Positions 1 through 6,382 of a stretch of 10,749 nt of DNA are shown one piece after another. The first letter of the stretch is position 1, and each line of letters begins with the position of its first letter. The stretch lies in NCBI GenBank assembly GCA_003024985.2, contig PXIH01S0012923.1, one strand, 5' to 3'. Position numbers and translations under genes: made by a program. A model generated the notes under the pieces. The model was not told where the DNA came from. It saw only the letters and a program-made list of their open reading frames with translations, and ran no database searches. This DNA is from Euperipatoides rowelli (Eukaryota; Onychophora; Udeonychophora; Euonychophora; Peripatopsidae).

Positions 1-247
1 TAAAAAATTACTAGCTAAAAAAAAAAAAAAAAAATCTCCATGAACAAAAAAAAAACTAAAGCACCCATCATGCTCTATAATCACCTGAACTTTTTATGAC
101 TGACATAATTGTAGTTTGATATTGTAGCCTACATTCAAAATAATATAATATTCTGGTTTTCCTCTTTCTATCTTCATTAACTATCTCATCTTCTTCGCTC
201 TTATCTAAAATTAATTGGTTGTTTGAAATAATTTGGCGTAAATAAAG

Positions 248-296
248 TTTAACATTTTTTTTTTTTTTGTGTGAAAAAGATTTTCACACTGTTAAA
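248..296. repeat. Two-tier inverted repeat interrupted by a T14 run
   Basis: An inner perfect inverted repeat pairs GTGTGAAAA (269-277) with TTTTCACAC (281-289) across a three-base loop. An outer pair, TTTAACA (248-254) and TGTTAAA (290-296), continues the symmetry, but the left arm is broken by 14 T residues (255-268). The simplest reading is one longer palindrome in which a T run expanded in one arm. Its function is unknown. Confidence 0.75.
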
Positions 297-550
297 ATAT
301 TAAAATAAAACATACTTTTTTATTTTATTTATGTGGCAGCCAAAGATCTCTAAATTCTAACCATATGCAGATCGCGTTTTTTGTTTCAACAGTAATTTAT
401 AATTATTTAATCTTATTTTTTCTGCAAACATGTAATATATAATTTGTTTATGATTTTATATATATAGCTTATTTTTAAGTATTTATATGTCAATCACTTA
501 CTGTAATAAATAGACTTTTGCCATTTAAAGTGCTATTTAAATTAAATAAC

Positions 551-583
551 TTCTGCTAGAACTAGATTGTAGTTCTAGCAGAA
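551..583. repeat. Perfect 14-bp inverted repeat with 5-base loop
   Basis: TTCTGCTAGAACTA (551-564) is followed by GATTG (565-569) and its exact reverse complement (570-583). A perfect 14-bp stem with a tight loop is unlikely by chance and could form a cruciform or an RNA hairpin. No flanking target duplication or wider TIR was found, so I do not call it a transposon. Confidence 0.9.
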
Positions 584-713
584 CTACACGAAAGAGTATC
601 GTTTTTCTTGAAATAAAATTCTTATTTAAATAATGTACCATAAATAAAGAATAAAAAAAAAATAACAAATGGGATATCAATGTTATGGAAATATGTACCG
701 TTTATTCTTTTAA

Positions 714-842
714 AGGTCAAATGTAACGGATTTTTTAAATTTTTTTATTATTGATTTTAAAAGATTTTTACTAAAAAAATTTCCACCATAAAAAATTAAA
801 AAAAAAAGTTATTTACAATTAAATTTTTAAAATAATTGTAAT
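714..842 (+). repeat. Left terminal inverted repeat of the TTAA element
   Basis: Pairs with 1277-1417. Blocks conserved in both arms are the terminal 21 bases, a TTATTATTGATTTT block, TTCCAC, AAAAAAGTTATTTA and a final ATTGTAAT. The arms differ mainly in the length of A and T runs, which suggests slippage after insertion. Confidence 0.85.
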
Positions 843-1212
843 GTCTTTAGCTCCTCCCCCTTAAAACAACATGGTCCACTGTACACACTAGGGGAGATAT
901 AAATGAATACAGCTTGCTATACCTAACTATAGAATATTTGCTATCTTTGTCAGCTTAAAGCTGGAAATTCTATGGACTAATTGTTTAAATACTTGTAAAA
1001 AATCATAATCAAATTCATCCTTTGTGCTATTATGGTCCAATTTATTTTTTTAAAAAAAACCAAAATGGCCTTTAATGCAAGTTAAACATACCTCTATTTA
1101 CATGTTAAATCATTACAAAGAAAATAGCTGTAGAGACTATTTCATCATCAAATTAATCTCAGACCTAAAATAAATGTGGAAGCTTCAATCTATAATCTCA
1201 GACTGAGGATAG

Positions 1213-1330
1213 CAATAGTCTTAATTTTATCAGTAAATAACTTTTTTTTTTATGCATTTTAAATTATTTTTTTCCAATTACAATAGTCTTAATTTTAGCT
1301 TTAAATAACTTTTTTTATGCATTTTAAAAA
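1213..1330 (+). repeat. Tandem direct duplication, period 68 bp
   Basis: Two copies, starting at 1213 and 1281, share CAATAGTCTTAATTTTA, then TAAATAACTTTTTTT and TATGCATTTTAAA. They differ by a few bases and by T-run length. The second copy is part of the right TIR, so the first looks like an inward duplication of TIR sequence. Confidence 0.8.
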
Positions 1331-1417
1331 AAAAAATTTTCAGTGGAATTTTTTTTTATAGTAATTATCTTTGAAAATCAATAATAAAAAAAAAATAAAA
1401 TCCGTTACATTTGACCT
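1277..1417 (-). repeat. Right terminal inverted repeat of the TTAA element
   Basis: Reverse complement of 714-842, somewhat longer because of expanded homopolymers and a TGCAT-containing insertion near 1318-1323. Its inner part also belongs to the direct duplication at 1213-1330, so the right arm appears to have been partly duplicated inward. Confidence 0.85.
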
Positions 1418-1421
1418 TTAA

Positions 1422-1689
1422 TATATTTAGACTTTTACTTGACATTTTATATTTAAATTAATTTTTACATTCTAATCTTTATTATAATTGAATGAAGCAA
1501 ATTGTAAAGTACAAAAAAGCGCACGGCTGATTTTTTATTTCTTTATTCTCAATACATGCTTAGCATAAGACGTTCTATTTTTAAAAAATATTAGATATTG
1601 AATTAAAAAAATATTTGATAATCAGGTTTAATTAACCAAAGGTTCTACTTTGTTTTATTTTATTTCAAATTCAATCTATTAAGTTTATA
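1422..1689. other. AT-rich spacer between two transposons
   Basis: No gene or repeat is recognised. The only GC-richer spot is around 1519-1530. Confidence 0.6.
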
Positions 1690-2176
1690 CAGCGAAACCT
1701 GTCTCGAGAGAACCCTGCTATTAGAGACCACCTGCCTTTAAAGACCACAATTTCTTTGCATAAATCAATTTTTCACACAAACGACCTCTTATTAAAGACC
1801 ACCTCTCTAACGTGACCAGTGGCCAGCCTTTTTAAATTCCAGGTATTGAATTCCGCCTTTTTTGTAAGACCACAAGAACTTTGTAAAAAGTGTGCCTTTT
1901 TTTATTCACAGACAAAATTAATAAAAAAGCAAATTTAAATAAATGTGTAAATGCCTAAAAATATAACATTGTAGGCCACTAGTGTATTTCAATACAGCAT
2001 TGGGCTTTGTTGAAAAAAGGGGAAAGTTTATTTTTGAAATCAACTCCTTTAAAAGACCGTTATTTTATAGCAGATGAGGTGGACTCTCAAGACAGGTATT
2101 TTTTTGAGAGACCACCTGTTTTGAGAGACCGTTATTACATGGCAGAAGGGGTGGTCTGTCAAGACAGGTTTTACTG
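1690..2176. mobile_element. Degenerate DNA-transposon copy with CAGYRAAACCTGTCT ends
   Basis: The left end CAGCGAAACCTGTCT (1690-1704) is matched by its inverted counterpart AGACAGGTTTTACTG (2162-2176), differing at two positions. Similarity continues outward through TA-T/C-A and inward into AGAGACCACC-type sequence, so the true edges may be 1687 and 2180. The interior carries irregular copies of AGACCACC or AGACCGTT (at 1725, 1742, 1796, 1867, 2054, 2109, 2126) and inverted copies near 2079 and 2151. No transposase is encoded. I found no convincing target-site duplication. CAGNG-like ends would suit hAT, but the expected 8-bp duplication is absent, so I leave the superfamily open. From memory, similar GACCACC-rich repeats occur in several invertebrate genomes. 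Confidence 0.65.
2054..2176 (+). repeat. 72-bp direct duplication at the right end of the GACCACC element
   Basis: AGACCGTTATT begins at 2054 and again at 2126. Each copy continues through a GCAGA...GGTGG block to a TCAAGACAGGT block. Because the period is a multiple of three, the open stretch 2007-2207 reads as a peptide with an internal repeat. That is a by-product of the duplication, not evidence of coding. The duplicated unit includes the terminal inverted repeat, so the right end appears doubled. Confidence 0.8.
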
Positions 2177-2180
2177 TGTA

Positions 2181-2887
2181 GCCAACAAAAATTATGCATA
2201 TATATAAATTGTGGAATTAACCAGCTGTAACTCGTATTTGGTTTAAGGGATGACCAACAAACTCATTAAAAGGGCTAAACAAGCAAGTTATGCTACCCTC
2301 ATCTTATTGTGTGGATTGTAAACATTGAAGGTGCAGCCAGTTGCGTATCCAAAAGCAGGTGCTGCCCCCAAATTTAAAAAATACCGCGAGGTAACGCTCG
2401 TTGTATGTGACACCTATTTTATTTTCACCTAATTTGACTGAAGTCAACGCGAGTGCGAGTCATTGTGACACCCTGTGTAGCATCGGCTTAAGTAAAAAAG
2501 GCAAACAATTGAATCAGTTATTTTTATATAAAAAAAGTATCAATTATCTCCCTCCCTACCCAAACATTGTATCTCTAATTTTTGACATTTTCCTAATAAA
2601 ATAATTTTCTATTTTAGGTGATTTATTGAATTCAAGGTGTGGGAAAAGTGGAGGTCTTAATTTATGATTTGAGAGAGTGATGATAAAATTTGTGATAAAA
2701 TTATTACTCTTTAATATCTTGTTTTCTTAATTAAAAGTAATTACAGAAACTAATCTTCAACTTAACAGATCTTGTTTTGTCTATAAAGAAGGTTCATTTC
2801 AAAATGTACAGAGTTTGAAGAAAGGACTGTTGGTAGAAGCCTCTAGAATGTTTTCAACTCTGGGGAATTTTCCACCTGTAATGGGCA
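2181..2887. other. Gene-less stretch with a GC-richer patch at 2330-2480
   Basis: No gene is supported. The patch at about 2330-2480 is less AT-rich and contains several CpG. It has a short direct repeat, TGTGACACC at 2406-2414 and 2464-2472, and a small palindrome, TTGACT (2434-2439) facing AGTCAA (2442-2447). It may be a fragment of an old repeat. The open stretch 2401-2604 has no start context or composition suggesting protein. Confidence 0.5.
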
Positions 2888-2928
2888 TTTTTTTTTTCCT
2901 TTCTTTTCTTTCTTTTTTTTTTTTTTCC
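2888..2928. repeat. 41-base polypyrimidine tract with mirror symmetry
   Basis: Every base from 2888 to 2928 is C or T. The centre reads CTTTCTTTTCTTTC, a mirror repeat, with T-rich arms either side. Mirror-symmetric polypyrimidine tracts of this kind are known to be able to form intramolecular triplex (H-DNA). It could also act as a splice-acceptor pyrimidine tract on the plus strand, but no exon is apparent downstream. Confidence 0.85.
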
Positions 2929-3339
2929 ATCATGAGGATCACTTTGGCATTTGTGATCGTTAAATTGATTATCATTTTAAAAGTATCTTACCCAACAGAA
3001 TAGAAAGCCATGCAGGATGTTTGTTTCTATAGCAACTGTACTCAGTTTTATCAAGCAGGGAAGCTCTTTCGTTAAAACTGGGGAAACTAATTCTGTAACA
3101 GCAGCTAAAGCTATTATGAATAAATTGAATTTTAAAAGCTGGAACTGAAATGAACTTACTCAAGATTCCTATGTTTTGCTTCGCTTCCTTCTAAAATTGG
3201 TTTTCTAATTTGTGTTATTTTTTTTACTCTCTTTTTAATACATATTTAGAGGTGAAAAGTGCTGCATTATTAGCTGATAGTTATCCATGATGATGACTAA
3301 TTGTAATATTAGACTGCATTGAATTGAAGAATTTTACTA
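2929..3339. other. Gene-less stretch
   Basis: Moderately AT-rich unique-looking sequence. Short open stretches on both strands have no recognisable domain, and I see no repeat or RNA structure. Confidence 0.5.
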
Positions 3340-3382
3340 GCGCCTGGATTTCAGACTCAACCTTATCCTTCAGCCAATTTAA

Positions 3383-3517
3383 GGATCTCTAAGTTAACCC
3401 TTAACCGTGCCCTGACCCTATGTCCAACATGAATATAATAGCAAATTAACGGATCTCTAACCTGAACCATACCCATCCCAAACTTCAACTTAAGTATTAT
3501 AGCATATTAAAAATAAA
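3383..3517 (+). repeat. Degenerate tandem duplication, period about 68 bp
   Basis: GGATCTCTAA starts at 3383 and 3451. Each copy runs through a stretch rich in AACC, CCCT and ACCC words and ends in a TATNATAGCA(A/T)ATTAA-like block (near 3434-3449 and 3495-3511). The ACCC-rich part only superficially resembles telomere repeat. Confidence 0.7.
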
Positions 3518-3532
3518 AAATAATTAAAATAG

Positions 3533-3587
3533 CAGCCAATCAGAGGTCGGCTTACAGATAGAATGCAAGCCGACCTCTGATTGGCTG
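3533..3587. repeat. Perfect 21-bp inverted repeat, 13-base loop
   Basis: The left arm (3533-3553) starts CAGCCAATCAGAGG. The right arm (3567-3587) is its exact reverse complement, and the loop is 3554-3566. It is far better conserved than the element's own TIRs, so it is either a younger insertion or a selectively kept structure. If transcribed it would give a stable short hairpin, somewhat shorter than typical animal microRNA precursors unless the imperfect flanking complementarity also pairs. Confidence 0.95.
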
Positions 3588-3631
3588 TTTTGGGATTAAA
3601 GGTTTAGGTGGAGTTTGAGATCCAGACACTA

Positions 3632-4610
3632 TAGAAATTTTCTTTATTCACATTACCTAAGTTTAATATCCTTGTATGAAAAAAATATGACTAAACTTAT
3701 TATTGTAATTAAATTGAATGGACTGGCACGGGGTCCTTACTAGCCCCTGGAAAGAGATGGGGTGTAAAAGGGGTGACCAGACAAGAGATATGCTTAAACA
3801 AAGCCCTAGCTGAGCGGCCGGCATGAACTGATGCTTTCTGGATGTGAGAAGAGTATCAACTTAGCAAGGAATTAAAAATTAAACTGAGTCATGAATTTTT
3901 TTCCTGCTTTCCCACTTAGGTTTCCAATCCCTTTCTCGCAATATTTGATCCTGTCTAGGTAATTATGTTTCTGGGAATTGCAAAGAGAGGTTAAAAAACA
4001 AAGAAAATTTTTTTTTTCCCTTTTTTGATGGCAGCTTTGTAACAGTGCCAGTGGCAGCCTGCTTAACAATATTTTTTCGATACTTTCTTTGAAATATTAG
4101 TATGTTTTTATTCCTATTATTTATAGGAATAATGCTTATAGTTATTTCTTCACAATATTAGTTTTTTTCTCTCTTGTTTTGTTTTATAAAAATGTCAAGA
4201 ATGATATTGGGAGGGCAGGCAGCTTGGGCAGGCAATAGACATGTGTAATTGCGATGCAATGCGATTGTGTTCTGACTTCTCCTTCACTTTGGAGTCACTT
4301 TTGTGTTATTCAGCATTGAATCGTTCTCCAATAGTATCTTATTGACTTACATTATTTTAGTTCCAATACTGTATAGCTAGTGCTCATTTAATATTATTTA
4401 ATATTCATGAAATAGGCTATCAACTATGAATACAGATTTTAAAACTAAAATAATTAGGTTTACCGTTGAGAAAAAAAACCTCTATAGGCCTGTCAGTTAT
4501 TTTTATAAAATTATTGTACAAAAATAATCCATTGAATTTCATCATTATTAAACGTTTTAAATATCACGAGAGCATAAAACACTTTGAAAATTCATCAAAA
4601 AGCATTGGCT
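3632..4610. other. Gene-less stretch with a GC-richer patch at 3718-3830
   Basis: No gene is supported. The patch 3718-3830 is notably GC-rich for this window, with several GGGG and CCCC words and a CGGCCGGC core near 3815. It resembles the tail or body of an old repeat, but I cannot name one. The open stretches 3872-4069 (minus) and 4466-4672 (plus) have no recognisable domain. The 3' part of the second is simply the GC hairpin repeat read in one frame. Confidence 0.5.
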
Positions 4611-4611
4611 T

Positions 4612-4660
4612 CCAGGGGCTCTGCCCCTGGACCCTGTTGGGGGGCTTACAGCGCCCCCAA
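4612..4660. repeat. GC-rich double hairpin
   Basis: CCAGGGGC (4612-4619) faces GCCCCTGG (4623-4630) across TCT. A second stem follows at once, TTGGGGG (4637-4643) facing CCCCCAA (4654-4660). This compact GC block sits in otherwise AT-rich DNA, which suggests transposition or another duplication route rather than local mutation. From memory, similar tandem G/C hairpin modules are scattered in many eukaryotic genomes, but I cannot name the family. It is not read as a bacterial terminator, since nothing else here is bacterial. Confidence 0.85.
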
Positions 4661-5799
4661 AACCCCAACTGAATTTTTAGGCTTGAGCCTATTGAACTGT
4701 TGCCACCCTTGCCTATAGTTGTCTAAGAACATTTTGAAATGTATAAAAAATAAAGTACTGATAGCCTAAGTACATTTAAAACATATTTTATTAACTGTAT
4801 AGCCTATCCAAATTTTCATTATTGTATCTTTAAAAATAACTGAAAAAAAATGTTTTTTTTTTATTTATATATATACTTTTATTATTGTATTGCAAGTCTG
4901 TTTTTTTTTTTTTTGCTTGAAAATTTGTTTATTAAGAAAATGTAAATTTTCTAAAATTGACGTTTAAATTTCACTGGTTGCCTATGGCATCTGTACGTAA
5001 TGTGACATTTAAATTTCTAAAAGATGTTTAGAGTCCTAATTACATGTTACTGAAAGCTTATTTTCATTCTCAAGTTATTTATACATCATTAGAATTTCTT
5101 TTTTTTACTGTAACTTATAGCCTAAAATTTAATTTATTGTATACAAAGCTGAAAAGACCCAATAAATAAATCAAAATGTTAGCAATTCACTCCCACCTTC
5201 CTTTCAGACAGACTCCTAGCTTTTGACTTTGTCAATCATCTCAACAATTAAACTGAACATAATTGACATCTCAAAGACAATAAAGATACCTCCCAAAATT
5301 TCAGCCAATTAACTTATAGCTGTGTTGGCCTAATCAATGACTTTGTAGTCCATTGACATTCAATAATTGGAGTGGCAGTTTGTAGCTAACGTAATTCCGT
5401 TTTTAAAAAGATTCATAAAAAAAATCAATAAATCTAATAATTTCAAAGCATTGAATGTTTTATAAACATTAAATATTCATAGAAAAACAAACATATCACC
5501 TAAATAAGTTTAAAAATATGACTTATTTTATAAATGGTCAACTCCAGTACAACATCAAAAATGAACATTATGATTTTTTTTAGAGGAGCGATTTTTAACT
5601 GTAGGTATTTTACACTTTAGATCAATAGTACTGTATGTCACTGTATAAGGTCATATGACATAAATTGTCCAATAATGATCATTCTAACATCTGAGAATCA
5701 TAAAACCATAAATTTGCATTTGATTTAATGTAAAAGCACTCTAAATGTTTACAAGCATCCACCTGTTAGAGAGAAAGAGAGGCCTCAGATGATTTTTAG
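4661..5799. other. Long AT-rich gene-less stretch
   Basis: No gene, RNA or transposon end is recognised. It contains long T runs (near 4852-4862 and 4902-4914), a repeated GACRTTTAAATTTC word (4959-4972 and 5004-5017), a perfect 10-base palindrome GTCATATGAC (5650-5659), and three of the window's recurring TAGCCTA words (4762, 4800, 5118). Confidence 0.6.
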
Positions 5800-5801
5800 T
5801 A

Positions 5802-5843
5802 ATTGAGGAGGTACTGTGCAAAAGGGAACATGTCCACAAAATG
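5802..5843 (+). repeat. Left 42-bp terminal inverted repeat
   Basis: Begins ATTGAGGAGGTACTGTGC and contains the half-site GAACATGTCC at 5826-5835. It is identical to the reverse complement of 6339-6380 except at one base near its inner end (A versus C, just after GTCCAC). Confidence 0.93.
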
Positions 5844-5973
5844 TTAAAAGTGAGATTTTAACTGGTTATTGTTTTTCATCCTAATCTTTATTGAACTAGN
5901 TGCAAAGTTTTAAGCAAAAAAATACATATCCCCATCTTATAGCAGCTGGAAAATTTTAGTTTAGAGCAGAAAG

Positions 5974-6017
5974 GAACATGTCCAACCTTGGAGTTTCAGG
6001 CAGAGAGGAACATGTCC
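5974..6017 (+). promoter_or_regulatory. Pair of perfect p53-type half-sites (candidate)
   Basis: GAACATGTCC occurs at 5974-5983 and 6008-6017, 34 bases apart start to start. Both satisfy RRRCWWGYYY at all ten positions. Each lies in a longer unit with an upstream CAGA-type stretch, then RAGGAACATGTCCAACC. The 24-base gap exceeds the 0-13 bases usually seen between half-sites in a functional vertebrate p53 element, so activity is uncertain. Transposase binding is the competing explanation. Confidence 0.4.
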
Positions 6018-6109
6018 AACCAGCTAATAGAAAGCTTGCATTATATCATGTGACCTTCTCATTGGACTGCTAAGGAAATGATAATCATTGTTTTTTTCCA
6101 TTCAAAAAG

Positions 6110-6179
6110 GAACAAGTCCAGTTTATGTTTGAACAAAAAGGAACAGGTCCAATATTTCTGAGCAAAGGGGCACTTGTCC
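6110..6179 (+). promoter_or_regulatory. Cluster of three p53-type half-sites (candidate)
   Basis: GAACAAGTCC (6110-6119) fits RRRCWWGYYY fully. GAACAGGTCC (6141-6150) and GCACTTGTCC (6170-6179) each miss one position. Start-to-start spacings are 31 and 29 bases. The units share an upstream AAA-rich segment and a following A, so the array resembles a decayed satellite of about 30 bases. All are in the same orientation as the copies at 5974 and 6008. Confidence 0.4.
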
Positions 6180-6338
6180 ATATTTAATATTCAAATAACT
6201 CAAACAAATCATAAAAAATAATTGAATCACCTGTTTTAGAATGTTTTTATTATGGTCCCTATCCATATAGACAACAAATTAAAGGTAAATAACTGAAAAC
6301 TTGAAAAGAAGAGGTTTTTTGCTTATTGCCAAAAATTG

Positions 6339-6380
6339 CATTTGGTGGACATGTTCCCTTTTGCACAGTACCTCCTCAAT
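6339..6380 (-). repeat. Right 42-bp terminal inverted repeat
   Basis: Reverse complement of the left TIR with one mismatch. It holds the inverted half-site GGACATGTTC at 6347-6356. Similarity stops abruptly inside 6339, so the conserved module is the terminal 42 bases. Confidence 0.93.
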
Positions 6381-6382
6381 TA

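Larger units (their letters stand above)
1..709. other. AT-rich non-coding stretch
   Basis: No gene is supported here. The stretch opens with an 18-base A run (17-34) and is AT-rich throughout, with stops in all frames. The only structures I can define are the two hairpins listed separately, at 248-296 and 551-583. It ends at the TTAA that borders the first transposon. Confidence 0.7.
714..1417. mobile_element. MITE-like DNA transposon with long TIRs and TTAA flanks (704 bp)
   Basis: The two ends are inverted copies of each other. The outermost 21 bases, beginning AGGTCAAATGTAACGG, are identical, and imperfect identity continues inward for about 130-140 bases. TTAA lies directly outside both ends (710-713 and 1418-1421), as expected for insertion by piggyBac- or Kolobok-type transposases. 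The boundary is ambiguous, because TA flanks with TIRs starting AAGGTC fit equally well. The interior has no transposase-like open frame, so the copy is non-autonomous and would need enzyme from a relative elsewhere. The core (843-1276) includes a direct duplication near its right end and a GC-richer patch at 850-896 with CTCCCC facing GGGGAG. Superfamily assignment is inference from the flank only. Confidence 0.85.
3340..3629. mobile_element. 290-bp MITE-like element with TA flanks and internal hairpin
   Basis: The left end (GCGCCTGGATTTCAGACTC, from 3340) and the reverse complement of the right end (GTGTCTGGATCTCAAACTC, from 3629) match at 24 of the first 31 positions. TA lies immediately outside both ends (3338-3339 and 3630-3631). 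Four of the seven differences are C/T or G/A transitions, including a CpG-to-TpG type change, as expected of an old, possibly methylated copy. Inside are a tandem duplication (3383-3517) and, near the right end, a perfect 21-bp-arm hairpin. The CAGCCAAT word heading the hairpin also occurs near the left end (3371-3378). There is no coding capacity. TA flanks fit Tc1/mariner-type insertion, but a 2-bp duplication is weak evidence. Confidence 0.7.
5802..6380. mobile_element. 579-bp MITE with 42-bp TIRs carrying an array of p53-type half-sites
   Basis: The terminal 42 bases (5802-5843 and 6339-6380) are inverted copies differing at one position. TA lies just outside both ends (5800-5801 and 6381-6382); AATT flanks with slightly shorter TIRs are equally possible. 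The interior has no transposase frame, so mobility would depend on a related autonomous copy. The near-identity of the TIRs suggests recent insertion or strong constraint. Seven copies of a word of the form GGAACATGTCCA are present: one in each TIR and five direct copies in the body, in two clusters. Iterated subterminal words are often transposase-binding sites in DNA transposons, and a copy inside each TIR supports that reading. The word also fits the p53-family half-site. Base 5900 is unresolved. Confidence 0.88.

Noticed and set aside
2007-2207. Open stretch encoding an internally repeated peptide
   Set aside because: The peptide repeat is the result of the 72-bp DNA duplication inside a transposon end.
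3394-3419. Telomere-like TAACCC/CCCT words
   Set aside because: Only two irregular units, lying inside the tandem duplication of a MITE; there is no true array.
4612-4660. Rho-independent terminator
   Set aside because: There is no bacterial gene upstream, no T tract follows the second stem, and the window is eukaryotic in character.
5974-6179. CRISPR-like array of short spaced repeats
   Set aside because: Repeats are only about 14 bases and degenerate, spacers are similar to each other, there are no cas genes, and the sequence is eukaryotic in character.
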